Part shown: piece after piece, positions 8,661 through 16,655 of the stretch | Position numbering within the stretch: position 1 is the stretch's first letter | How the letters are laid out: every line of letters starts with the position of its first letter | The notes under the pieces: model-generated | The model's database searches: none | What the model was told of the DNA's origin: nothing | What the model saw: the letters and a program-made list of their open reading frames with translations, nothing else | Assembly: GCF_031157275.1 (NCBI RefSeq) | Contig: NZ_JAVIFW010000015.1 | Span: forward strand, 1-64,000 | DNA: 64,000 bases | Direction of reading: 5' to 3' | From: Streptomyces sp. LHD-70 | Lineage (GTDB): Bacteria; Actinomycetota; Actinomycetes; Streptomycetales; Streptomycetaceae | Program-made: the position numbers and the translations under genes

Positions 8661-8808
8661 TCGGCCGGATGGGCATCGAGCGCGACTTACGTGACAAGCG
8701 GCGGGGACGCCAGGGTGGCCAGCCTGTGCAGGACAGGCACTCGAGGGGCGGCTCCCCCTCTGCCGCCTCCCTCGCACAGCTCCAGAGCACACATGCTTTC
8801 AAGAATCG

Positions 8809-8922
8809 TCGGCCGTGGAGCATCCCCTCGGACCGTCGTGCGGAGGTGGTAGGACCGTAGGTTTCGACGCCCCGAAAAGGAATACGGTCATCCCGCTGAG
8901 TGGGAGCGACGGGGCTCGGTGA
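8809..8922 (-). promoter_or_regulatory. Promoter-leader copy B with IclR-type operator
   Basis: The operator atcccgctgagtgggag (8890-8906) is followed on the minus strand by 7 nt, a -35 TTCCTT (8877-8882), 17 nt and a -10 TACGGT (8854-8859). The leader continues to an ATG at 8823. About 110 bp of this segment is closely similar to the hsaDCB promoter-leader at 16345-16462, including the ATGCTCCAYGG start context. The gene that once followed is gone; the epimerase-like gene at 8484 is the first intact reader. Confidence 0.65.
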
Positions 8923-9009
8923 ACATGGGTGAAGCCGTTCCACGTTGCCCCGGGACCTCGCCGCACCACGTCTTGATCTGCTGACGCAACTGGACGGCAA
9001 GACCGTCGC

Positions 9010-9412
9010 CACAGCGGAGCCGGCCGCGGCCAAGGAGCGGCCCGGGCGCGGCTGTTCGCGCAGCACGGCGCCCTTGTGGTGCTCACCGACGTGCGCGATG
9101 CCGAGGGCCGGGCGGTCGCCAAGAGCCTCGGCGACCATGGGCTGTTCGTTGCCCACGACGTGACGGCGGCCCTGGACCTGGCCCGTCACCGCATCCGGGT
9201 CAACTCAGTCCACCCCCAGCGCGGTTGACACCTCCATGGTCGCCTTCGAGCTTGGTGTGGACGCCGGACAGCGGGAATGGCCGCACGTACTTCTGCGCGG
9301 GATGGGCCGGGCCCCGGGGAGGCTGCGGAGAGGGTGCTCTACCTGCTCTCGGAGGCCGCGGTGTATGTCAACGGTGCCGAGTTCGCACCGACCGCGGGCT
9401 TCCCCGATCCGG
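9010..9412 (+). pseudogene. Short-chain dehydrogenase remnant
   Basis: Scattered SDR pieces in several frames. LTDVRDAEGRAVAKSLGDHG with a following HDVT (9080-9165) matches the second strand and Asp-binding region; RHRIRVNSVHP (9185-9220) matches the strand after the catalytic Tyr; and AERVLYLLSEAAVYVNGAEF (9330-9390) matches the C-terminal region. The central part with the YxxxK site is deleted. It is clearly dead. Confidence 0.7.
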
Positions 9413-9499
9413 CCCTCCGCGATTCACCCGGCGCCTCTTCGATGTCGACCGGAGCACCGACTCCCCTGTCACCACCCACCTTCAAACCCTGTGCGAGCC

Positions 9500-10225
9500 A
9501 TGAACCGACGCACACCGCAGTTGACAGAGCCGGGCGGTACGAGGTGTTGCCGGCATCCACCGCATCCCACTGCCCATGCCCGACGACGGGCTGTGCGGTG
9601 AACGTCTACGCCATCACCGATGGCGAACGCGTCGTGCTGATCGACTCCGGCTGGGCGCTGGCCGAGAGCCAGGAGCAGCTCGCCCGCGCGCCGCCCGGCG
9701 GCGCTCGACGCGATCGGCTACGGGCTCGAGCACGTGTCGCAAATTCCTCGTCACGCACATGACGAGCGATCACCACACGCAGACGGTCGCGCTGCGGCGC
9801 ACGTTCAGCACACCGATCGGCCTCGGCGCCGACGAGCGTCCGCGCCGATCTGCTTCGAGGCGAGCCCGGCCGCTCGGCGACTGCCTGGTCTCCCTGCTGC
9901 TGGTGCGGACGATGCCCAACGTGCGGCTACTACCCACGCACGGACCGGTCGCTGACAGCGTGCCCGCCCGGGTGGACGAGCTGCTCGACCACCGCCCCGC
10001 ACGGCTGGACGCCATGCTCGCCGCCGTGACGGCGGACGCGCACACTCCCGGAAGGTGGCCGACCGGCTCGGCTGGACGCTCCGGCACCGCCCGTTCGCCG
10101 GGTCGGACCCGTTCAACCAGATGCTCCGTGCTGGAAACGCGGGCGCACCTGGACGTGCTGGCCGAGCGCGGCCTGCTCCACGCGACCGACGTGGACGGCA
10201 TCACCCTCTACCACCCGTGCCAACG
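9500..10225 (+). pseudogene. Metallo-beta-lactamase-fold hydrolase remnant
   Basis: The plus strand contains pieces of an MBL-fold hydrolase in at least three frames. CAVNVYAITDGERVVLIDSG (9591-9650) has the Asp-rich first strand pair. The zinc motif region survives only as MTSDHHTQTVALRRTF, so the canonical HxHxDH is altered and its second half sits in a shifted frame (about 9760-9810). VLPTHGP-like sequence follows (LLPTHGPVADSVPARVDELL, about 9927-9990), then a winged-helix C-terminus ending in ERGLLHATDVDGITLYHP (10170-10215). The central part with the remaining ligands is lost. Intact relatives are thioesterase- or lactonase-type hydrolases of actinobacterial catabolic clusters. Confidence 0.75.
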
Positions 10226-10230
10226 GAAAC

Positions 10231-10265
10231 GGGTCCCGGTCCGGCTCGGCGCCGGACCGGGACCC
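10231..10265 (-). terminator. Strong hairpin terminator ending the hsaD-C-B/kstD operon
   Basis: A perfect 14-bp stem: gggtcccggtccgg (10231-10244) with ccggaccgggaccc (10252-10265) and a 7-nt loop. It begins 10 nt beyond the stop codon of the SDR at 10275, the last gene of the minus-strand operon. Confidence 0.85.
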
Positions 10266-10274
10266 TGTCGACGA

Positions 10275-11057
10275 TCACATGTGGGTGCCGCCGTCAATAC
10301 GGATCTCGGTGCCTGTGATGAACGCGCCGTCCTCGGAGGCCAGCATCGCGATGACGCCCGCCACGGCCTCCGGGCCGACGAAGCCCGTCTCTGGGTCGGC
10401 GAAGCCCTCCCCCAACAGAGCTGGCCTCAGCTTGGCGTACAGGCTCCAGTCGGTGTCCTCGGGCAAGCCCGGGTCACGGGTCATCCCGCTGTTGATGCTG
10501 CCCGGCGCCACGCACACCGCCCGCAGCCCCTGCTTGGCGTACTCCGCGGCGATCGCGTGCGTAAAGGACTGGATGCCACCCTTGGTCGCCGCGTACGCCG
10601 CCATGTAGGGGTGGGCGAAGGACGCCGAGGTGGAGCTGAAGTTGACGACCACGCCCTTGCCGGTGACCAGCAGCGCGGGCAGCGCCTCCCGGGTCACCAG
10701 GAAGGTGCCGGTGAGGTTTACCGCAATGATCTGGTTCCAGAACTCCAGCGTGGTGTCGTGCGTGTGCGCCGAGCGCAGGATGCCGGCCGCGTTGACCAGC
10801 ACGTCCAGCCCGCCGAGGTCGGCTATCGCGCCGCCGACCGCCTCCCGTACGGATGCTTCGTCCGCTATGTCCACGACCACGGTCGTCAGCCGGCCCGCGT
10901 GCTCAGTGGCCAGGGCGGTCGTTTCCTTCAGTCCGGACTCCGAGACATCGGCGGCCACGACGTCCGCACCCTCCCGGAGGAGCCGTACAACGGTCGCCCG
11001 GCCGATGCCCGATCCTGCGCCGGTGATCAGGACCCGGCGTCCCTCATAGCGTTGCAT
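10275..11057 (-). CDS. Short-chain dehydrogenase/reductase
   Basis: A 260-residue classical SDR: TGxxxGxG motif as GAGSGIG (about 13-19), DIAD (about 63-66), NAAG (about 89-92), catalytic Ser in FSSTSASF (about 141) and the YAATK catalytic pair (about 155-159), plus C-terminal DGG. It is the last gene of the operon hsaD-hsaC-hsaB-MaoC-kstD, 22 bp after kstD, and is followed by a strong terminator. A hydroxysteroid or 3-hydroxyacyl-CoA dehydrogenase role is inferred from position; the substrate position (3, 7, 12, 17 or side chain) cannot be told from sequence. Confidence 0.8.
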   Translation of the reverse strand: MQRYEGRRVLITGAGSGIGRATVVRLLREGADVVAADVSESGLKETTALATEHAGRLTTVVVDIADEASVREAVGGAIADLGGLDVLVNAAGILRSAHTHDTTLEFWNQIIAVNLTGTFLVTREALPALLVTGKGVVVNFSSTSASFAHPYMAAYAATKGGIQSFTHAIAAEYAKQGLRAVCVAPGSINSGMTRDPGLPEDTDWSLYAKLRPALLGEGFADPETGFVGPEAVAGVIAMLASEDGAFITGTEIRIDGGTHM

Positions 11058-11078
11058 GTGTCTTCTCCTTCTCCTCGG

Positions 11079-12758
11079 TCACTGCGTGGCAGGGGGGCAC
11101 GTGCGTGCGATGTGGTTGACCGCGAGCCAGCTGAAGGTCATCGCCGGGCCGATGGTCGCGCCGGGCCCCGGGTAGGTCTCGCCCATCACCGCGGCGGAGA
11201 CGTTGCCGGAGGCGTACAGGCCCTCGATCACCATCCCGTCCTCCCGCAGCACCCGGCCCGTGGCGTCGGTGACCAGACCGCCCTTGGTGCCGATGTCGCC
11301 CGGGTGCACCGGGACGGCGTAGAACGGCCCCTTCTCCAGCGGCGCCAGATTGGGGTTGGGCAAGGTCGGGTCGCCGTAGTAGCGGTCGTAGACACTGTCG
11401 CCACGGTGGAAGTCCTCGTCGCGGCCGGCGCGGGCGAAGCCGTTGAAGCGGTCCACGGTTGTCCGCAGCCGCTCCGGAGCAGCACCGATCTGCCCGGCCA
11501 GCTCCTCGACGGTCCTAGCCTTCTTGACGAAGCCGTTCTCCAGCCACGGCTTGGGGAAGGCCTGCCCCGGGAACAGCCCCATGATGATGTAGCGGGACTT
11601 GGAGGGGGCATCGAGGATCAGCCAGGAAGGGACGGTGGTCGCCTCGGGCCTGTCGGCCGCATACATCGCGTCGACGAACTGGTGGTACGGGGCGGCCTCG
11701 TTGGCGTAGCGCTCGCCCGCCGCGTTGACGATCACCATGCCGGGGATGCCGCGGTCGGCGACGAGGAAGAGCGGCTTGCTCCCGGGCGGCACCGCGGACG
11801 GTGCGCCCCACACCCGGTCCATCAGGTCGACCGCGGCGCCCGCGGCCATGGCCTGCTCCAGCGCGTCGCCGGTCTGGCCCTCGGGGGCGGAGCTCCACTC
11901 GGCAGAGGTCGGTGCCGGCAGATACTTCTCCCGCAGTTGCTGGTGGTGCGAGAAGCCGCCGGCGGCGAGGACCACGCCGCCGGTCGCCCGGATCGCGAGC
12001 TCCCGGCCGTCGCAGGTGATCCGGATGCCGGTGATCCGGCCGTTCTCCTCCACCAGATCTGTCAGCGGAGCGGACAGCCACAGCTCGCCGCCGAGGGCGT
12101 CCAGCGAGTGCCGCATCCGGGCGATCAGCGCTTCGCCGAGGGAGAGCAGCTTCCGGCCGGAGAGCAGGGCCTTGACCGCGCGGGCGCCGACCCTGGCCGA
12201 GGTCCGCCTGCCGGCCCAGGTGCGCCCGACCATGTTCAGGCGGCGGAAGTCCTTGGAGGTGATGGTGAGCCCGTAGGTGGGCAGCCCGGCCCGGCGCAGG
12301 GTGGCGCGCTGCTCGGGCGGGAGCTTCTTGAAGTCGAAGATCCGCGGTTCGATGGAGCGGCCCTGCGGGTAGCCGCCGATCCGCTCGGGGTAGTAGTCGG
12401 AGTAGCCCGGGGTGTAGACAAACTTCACGGCCGTGCGGTCGTGGAACTCCCGTACCATCCGCGGTCCGTGCTCGATGTAGGCGTCCTTGCGGGCGGCGGG
12501 CACCCGGTCGCCGACAGTGGAGTCCAGGTAGGCGCGGGCCTTCTCGGGGGTGTCGCCGAGTCCGGCGGCGTCCAGGTGGAAGTTGTTCGGCACCCAGATG
12601 GCGCCGCCGGACAGGGCGGTCGTGCCGCCGTAGATGTCGGTCTTCTCCACCACGAGGACAGTCAGTCCGCGCAGCCGGGCGGTGATGGCCGCGGCCATCC
12701 CGGCGGCGCCGGAGCCGACCACCACGACGTCGTAGGTGTGGTCCCACTCGGTTCTCAT
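11079..12758 (-). CDS. kstD: 3-Ketosteroid delta-1-dehydrogenase (KstD family)
   Basis: A 559-residue FAD flavoprotein that would introduce the C1-C2 double bond in 3-keto-4-ene steroids, one of the two reactions that trigger ring-B opening. Visible: the FAD-binding VVVGSGAAGMAAA (about 10-22), VEKTDIYGGTT (about 35-45), the ANEAAPY segment containing a Tyr matching the catalytic proton-relay position, and near the C-terminus ETYPGPGATIGPA with the Tyr and Gly that bind the 3-keto group in characterised KstDs. The length fits the family (about 510-570). It lies between the MaoC gene and an SDR in the hsa operon. A second, divergent copy is at 21774-23336. Confidence 0.88.
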   Translation of the reverse strand: MRTEWDHTYDVVVVGSGAAGMAAAITARLRGLTVLVVEKTDIYGGTTALSGGAIWVPNNFHLDAAGLGDTPEKARAYLDSTVGDRVPAARKDAYIEHGPRMVREFHDRTAVKFVYTPGYSDYYPERIGGYPQGRSIEPRIFDFKKLPPEQRATLRRAGLPTYGLTITSKDFRRLNMVGRTWAGRRTSARVGARAVKALLSGRKLLSLGEALIARMRHSLDALGGELWLSAPLTDLVEENGRITGIRITCDGRELAIRATGGVVLAAGGFSHHQQLREKYLPAPTSAEWSSAPEGQTGDALEQAMAAGAAVDLMDRVWGAPSAVPPGSKPLFLVADRGIPGMVIVNAAGERYANEAAPYHQFVDAMYAADRPEATTVPSWLILDAPSKSRYIIMGLFPGQAFPKPWLENGFVKKARTVEELAGQIGAAPERLRTTVDRFNGFARAGRDEDFHRGDSVYDRYYGDPTLPNPNLAPLEKGPFYAVPVHPGDIGTKGGLVTDATGRVLREDGMVIEGLYASGNVSAAVMGETYPGPGATIGPAMTFSWLAVNHIARTCPPATQ

Positions 12759-12792
12759 GCGGGTGTGCGGTCCTCTCTGGTTTAGCGGGGGT

Positions 12793-13668
12793 TCAGCGGG
12801 CGGTGAGTCGGGCGTCGGTGAGGACCGGCGCGTCGTCGCGGTCCGCCGCGGTGACCCGCAGCCGGTAGGTGCGCCTGGCGGGATCGGACCAGACCCTGAT
12901 CCGCAGGGGCTCACCGGGGAAGAACACCCCCGCGAAGCGAGTACGGCACTCCGTGATGCGGGCGGCGTCCCCGTCCAGCAGGCGGTCGGTGACGGCCTTG
13001 ACCGCCATCCCGAAGGAGCACAGCCCGTGCAGGATGGGGCGGTCGTAGCCTGCGCGGCGGGCGGTGGCGGGATCGGCGTGCAACGGGTTCCAGTCCCCGG
13101 TGAGCCGGTAGAGCAGCGCCTGCTGACGGAGCGTCGGGATCTCGAGCACCAGGTCGGGCTCCCGGTCCGGTGTGGGGAGACGCTCGGAGGGGCCGCGGTC
13201 CCCTCCGAAGCCGCCCTCACCGTGGACGAAGATCTGATTGCGTTGGGTGATCAGTGGTTCGCCGTCCTCGCCGAGGAGGGTGGACTCCTGCACTATGACG
13301 GCGGCCTTGCCCTTGTCGTACACCGCCGGCACCCGGGTGACCGTAGTCGCCCGAGCAGCGGCGGGCAGCGGGCGGTGCACGGTGATCTCCTGGCCGCCGT
13401 GCAGCACCGCAGCCAGGTCGATGTCCACTCCCGGCAGGTCGAAGACCTGGAAGCCCACTCCCCCGCTGCCGCCGGCCACCACACCGAAGGTGGGCAGCAC
13501 TTGCAGGCCTCGCTCGTGCCCTTCGTAGACGTAGCGCAGTTCAGCTGGGTCGGTCTCGGGGACGCCCGCGCCCAGCGCCAGGTGGTACAGCCGCACCTCG
13601 CGGTCGTCCCAGACCGCTGTGGCGCGCACCGGGGGGGCGGAGGTCACCTTCTCGACGTCGATCGGCAT
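12793..13668 (-). CDS. MaoC-family enoyl-CoA hydratase (two hot-dog domains)
   Basis: A 291-residue hydratase-2-type protein. The N-terminal half (1-140) is a hot-dog domain without the catalytic motif; the C-terminal half carries YRLTGDWNPLHADP (about 180-193), matching the R-hydratase Asp/His signature. It resembles the hydratase half of 17-beta-HSD type 4 and mycobacterial steroid hydratases encoded next to kstD. It would hydrate an enoyl-CoA of a steroid side chain or ring fragment. The ATG at 13668 lies 38 bp after the end of hsaB. If the substrate has a side chain, this gene and the Hsd4A-like SDR at 38732 are the main candidates in the window to process it. Confidence 0.8.
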   Translation of the reverse strand: MPIDVEKVTSAPPVRATAVWDDREVRLYHLALGAGVPETDPAELRYVYEGHERGLQVLPTFGVVAGGSGGVGFQVFDLPGVDIDLAAVLHGGQEITVHRPLPAAARATTVTRVPAVYDKGKAAVIVQESTLLGEDGEPLITQRNQIFVHGEGGFGGDRGPSERLPTPDREPDLVLEIPTLRQQALLYRLTGDWNPLHADPATARRAGYDRPILHGLCSFGMAVKAVTDRLLDGDAARITECRTRFAGVFFPGEPLRIRVWSDPARRTYRLRVTAADRDDAPVLTDARLTAR

Positions 13669-13706
13669 GGGGTGTGGGTTCCTTTGCGGTCGATGCGAGG
13701 CTGTAG

Positions 13707-14207
13707 TCAGTTCGAAAAGGCGCCGGCGGCGTAACGGCTGCGGAAGTACAGCAGCGGCCGCCCGTTCTCCCGGGCGGCAAGGTCGACGACCTCGCCGGTG
13801 ACGATGTGGTGGTCGCCGGCTTCGTGGACTGCCGCCAGGCGGCAGTCCACCGTGGCCAGGGCTCCGTCGATCACCACGGTGCCGTGCGCCGAGGTCCGCC
13901 AGGGAACGGCGGCGAACTTCTGCCTGCCGCTGGCGCCAAGTGCCGCACATACCTCCTGCTGGTCCTCAGCGAGGATGCTGACGCAGAAGCGGCCGGCCCG
14001 TTCGATTCTCGGCCAGCTGGTGGACGTCTTGCCGACGGCCAGCATGACCAGCGGGGGGTCGATGGAGAGTGAGGCGAAGGACTGGCAGGCAAACCCGACC
14101 GGCTCGGCGCCGTCGAGTCCCGCGACCACCGTGATGCCGCTGGCGAAGCGGCCGAGGACGTCCCGGAAGACGGCTGCGTCCACCTCACTACCCGTCAGCC
14201 GTTCCAC
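13707..14207 (-). CDS. hsaB: Flavin reductase of the HsaAB system
   Basis: A 166-residue flavin reductase (FMN-binding split barrel). It should supply reduced flavin to HsaA for hydroxylation of 3-HSA. Family features: FRDVLGRFASGITVV near the N-terminus, CQSFASLSIDPPLV (about 40-53), and a C-terminal GDHHIVTGEV (about 131-140). Its start overlaps the end of hsaC by 13 bp (14195-14207), so translation is probably coupled. The hsaA next to it is only a remnant, so this reductase must partner one or both of the unlinked HsaA proteins at 3374 and 29821. Confidence 0.85.
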   Translation of the reverse strand: MERLTGSEVDAAVFRDVLGRFASGITVVAGLDGAEPVGFACQSFASLSIDPPLVMLAVGKTSTSWPRIERAGRFCVSILAEDQQEVCAALGASGRQKFAAVPWRTSAHGTVVIDGALATVDCRLAAVHEAGDHHIVTGEVVDLAARENGRPLLYFRSRYAAGAFSN

Positions 14208-15088
14208 TGGTGGCCCCAGAAGCTGTCCGAGGTGATCTCCTTCGCGACCCAGGTGGCGGGGTCGACGACCAGGCCGTCCCAGCCGTACTCGACCTGGAAA
14301 CCGCCCGGCGCCTGCGCGTAGAAGGACACCATGTGGTCGTTGGAGTGCCGGCCCAAGGTGGAGGCGATCGGTATACCCGCGTTGTTCATCCGGTCCAGAC
14401 AGAAGCCGACGTCGTCCAGGGTCTCCAGCTCGACCATGAAGTGCACGATGCCGGGCGGCAGCGCGCCCGGGTACAGGCCCAGGCTGTGGTGACGGCGGTT
14501 TGGGCTGAGGAAGTGCATCCAGTAGCAGTCCTGGCCGGGGGCGCCGGTGGGCACGGCGACCGGCGGCAGCTTCATCGAGTCACGCAGCTGGAAGCCGAGC
14601 AGGTTCTCATAGAAGTCCAGCGCGGCCTCGATGTCCGGGGCCGGCAGCACGACGTGGCCCAGTCCGAGGTCGCCGGTGACGAAGCGGTTGCCGTACGGGG
14701 TGCCGAGCGGGGTGTGGTCCTGCGCCTGGCCCCAGAAGAACTCCAGCGGGTTGCCGCAAGGGTCCGAGGTGTGGATCAGGCCCTGGACGCGGCGTTCGGC
14801 GAGGGTGGCCGCGTCGCCCTGCTTGACGACGACTCCGGCCGCTTCCAGTTCGGCGGCGGTATTGGCGAGTGCGGCGGCGTTCGCGACCTCGAAGCCCGCG
14901 GCCAGGAGGCGGTCCTGCTCGCCGGTGACGAACTGGAAGCGGTGGGCGCGGTCGTCGATACGGACGTTCAGCTGCCTCTCGTCCGAGCCCTGCGCCTCGA
15001 CCATCCCGAGGATGTCGAGGGTGTAGGTGCGCCACTCGGCGAGCTTGGTGGTCTCCAGGCGCAAGTAGCCAAGAGCACGGATGTCCAT
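14195..15088 (-). CDS. hsaC: Extradiol ring-cleavage dioxygenase HsaC
   Basis: A 297-residue type I extradiol dioxygenase with two vicinal-oxygen-chelate domain pairs. It opens the catecholic ring A of 3,4-DHSA by meta cleavage. The Fe(II) ligands are visible as His145 (GLGHVVLP), His216 (GIVHFMVE) and Glu267 (GGFQVEYG), with the expected spacing for HsaC/BphC proteins. The ATG at 15088 follows GGAAAGG. It lies 39 bp after hsaD and overlaps hsaB. Nothing appears damaged. Confidence 0.92.
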   Translation of the reverse strand: MDIRALGYLRLETTKLAEWRTYTLDILGMVEAQGSDERQLNVRIDDRAHRFQFVTGEQDRLLAAGFEVANAAALANTAAELEAAGVVVKQGDAATLAERRVQGLIHTSDPCGNPLEFFWGQAQDHTPLGTPYGNRFVTGDLGLGHVVLPAPDIEAALDFYENLLGFQLRDSMKLPPVAVPTGAPGQDCYWMHFLSPNRRHHSLGLYPGALPPGIVHFMVELETLDDVGFCLDRMNNAGIPIASTLGRHSNDHMVSFYAQAPGGFQVEYGWDGLVVDPATWVAKEITSDSFWGHQWNG

Positions 15089-15127
15089 GGTTGAGCACCT
15101 TTCCGTCATGGTGCAGTAGCGGGTCGG

Positions 15128-16012
15128 TCAGTGGGAGAAGAAGTCGATGGCCAGGCGGTTGAACTCGTCGGCCTGCTCGGTCTGGGCCCAGTGGCCGCAG
15201 TGCGGGAAGACGTGCAGGCGGGCGTCCGGGATGGTCTTGAGTGCCACCAGCGCGCCGTCGAGCGGGTTGACGCGGTCCTCGCGGCCCCAGGTGAGCAGCA
15301 CCGGATGGGTGATGCGGTGGGCTTCGCGCCAGAGCATCCAGTCCTCGGCCCAGGCCGGGTTGGCGAAGGAGGCCGCCATCCGGGCGCTGCCCACCTTGTT
15401 GTCGGGGTCGGTGGCCGAGGCCCAGCGTTCCTCGACCAGTTCGTCGGTGACGATCGACTGGTCGTACGCCATGACGCTGAGGAAGGCGCGCAGCTGCTCT
15501 TTGGTCGCCTCCGGCGCGGCGTTGAACTCGAGCAGCCGCTTGATGCCCTCGGTCGGGTCCGGGGCGAAGAGGTTGACGGAGACCCCGCCGGGGCCCATCA
15601 GAAGGAGCTTGGCGACCTTGTCCGGGTGGTTCAGGGCCATCCGGACGGCGGTGCCGCCGCCAAGCGAGTTGCCGATGAAGTGAGCCTGGGCGATGTCCAG
15701 TTCGTCCATCAGCGCGGCGACAGCATCCGCGCTGTAGCTGAAGTAGTCCTTGTCGAGCTCAGGCCTATCCGAGCGGCCGTAGCAGGGCTGGTCGACCAGC
15801 AGGGTGCGGAAGAGTTGCGCAAAGACAGGGAGGTTGCGGCCGAAGTTGCTCCAGGCGGAGGCACCCGGGCCGCCACCGTGCAGCATGATCACGACCGGGC
15901 CCGCGGCGCCAGCCGCTGATGTCTCCGTCTCGGGGCCCGCCTCGTGGTAGTGGAGGGTGAGTCCCGCCGCCTTGGCGGTGCGGGAGCTCGACTCGTAGGT
16001 GAGCGCTGTCAT
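15128..16012 (-). CDS. hsaD: Meta-cleavage product hydrolase HsaD
   Basis: A 294-residue alpha/beta hydrolase with the full catalytic set: oxyanion region MLHGGGPGAS (about 43-52), Ser116 in GNSLGG, Asp246 in REDRVNPLD and His274 in CGHW. It hydrolyses the HsaC product to the C/D-ring acid and 2-hydroxyhexa-2,4-dienoate. The ATG at 16012 follows AAAGG 8 nt upstream; a GTG nine bases earlier is less well placed. It is the first intact gene of the operon behind the promoter at 16392-16444, only 12 bp after the hsaA remnant. Confidence 0.9.
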   Translation of the reverse strand: MTALTYESSSRTAKAAGLTLHYHEAGPETETSAAGAAGPVVIMLHGGGPGASAWSNFGRNLPVFAQLFRTLLVDQPCYGRSDRPELDKDYFSYSADAVAALMDELDIAQAHFIGNSLGGGTAVRMALNHPDKVAKLLLMGPGGVSVNLFAPDPTEGIKRLLEFNAAPEATKEQLRAFLSVMAYDQSIVTDELVEERWASATDPDNKVGSARMAASFANPAWAEDWMLWREAHRITHPVLLTWGREDRVNPLDGALVALKTIPDARLHVFPHCGHWAQTEQADEFNRLAIDFFSH

Positions 16013-16024
16013 GTGCGGCACCTT

Positions 16025-16359
16025 TCAGGCCATGGTGTCTTGGATGTCGATGCCGAGCGCGCACAGCCCGAACATGACCAGCACCGGCTCCGGGTAGTTG
16101 GCAGCGTGGCCGCGGCCGGTGTGGGCGTCGGGCCAGGCGCGCTGGACCGGGCTGGGGCAGGTACGCGTGGCGTTGCCGCCGGCGTTCTCCCTCAGCAAGT
16201 CGATCGCCGCGCCCGCGCACTCCGGGGCGATTACCTGGTCCGACGGGTGTGGGTGCGCCGCTTTATCGGGATCTCCTCGCCGCGCTGGGCGAAGGCGTAC
16301 ATCTCGCCGATGTTGCGGCTCAGCTGCAGCCTGCTCGCGTCGATGTGGCCATGGAGCAT
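16025..16359 (-). pseudogene. hsaA: hsaA remnant: N-terminal two thirds deleted, C-terminus frameshifted
   Basis: The frame starts at ATG 16359 with MLHG and immediately enters the C-terminal quarter of an HsaA protein (DASRLQLSRNIGEMYAFAQR). After RRTHTRR a single missing G near 16240 shifts the frame into a TAA at 16231; restoring it gives DQVIAPECAGAAIDLLRENA and the normal ending of the family down to the TGA at 16025. So roughly 270 residues are deleted in frame with the original start and a 1-nt deletion kills the rest. It sits in the ancestral hsaA position ahead of hsaD-C-B, and the intact hsaA at 29821 is its closest relative in the window. Confidence 0.85.
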
Positions 16360-16462
16360 CCCCTCTCCGGTCGTCGTGCGAAGGTGGCAGGACCGTACGA
16401 CTTGCTGTTCCGAAGCGAAATGGGCTCTTCCCGGTGAGTGGGAAGGAGCGGCGGCTCCGGTG
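16345..16462 (-). promoter_or_regulatory. Promoter-leader copy A with IclR-type operator, driving hsaD-C-B-kstD
   Basis: The perfect palindrome ttcccggtgagtgggaa (16428-16444) is followed on the minus strand by 7 nt, a -35-like TTTCGC (16415-16420), a 17-nt spacer and TACGGT (16392-16397). The same 7 + 6 + 17 arrangement is seen at 8854-8906 and 31044-31096. The segment is about 110 bp similar to 8809-8922. Confidence 0.75.
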
Positions 16463-16655
16463 CACCAGGGGGCGGCCGCGTTCACGGGTCGCCCGAGCCG
16501 GAGGTGCCGGAGTCCGGGCGCAAAGTCGTGGGTGGTGCCCTTCCCGGAGGGGCACCACCCATGGGGCGTCACGTCGCGCTCATGCCACCCCGGCGCACCT
16601 CCCCGGCCCTCTGGGACGGTCGGTGGCGGACGAGGGACGCGCCTGCGTGGCTGTG

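Noticed and set aside
9270..9280. Half-site gacagcgggaat as a tenth IclR-type operator
   Set aside because: Only the right half matches, the left half lacks TTCCC, and it lies inside an SDR remnant with no promoter-like hexamer at 30 nt.
9576..12785. A plus-strand open frame of more than 1000 codons opposite kstD and the SDR
   Set aside because: It is antisense to two genes with full catalytic motifs and is Arg/Gly/Pro-rich without domain structure, a usual shadow in high-GC DNA.
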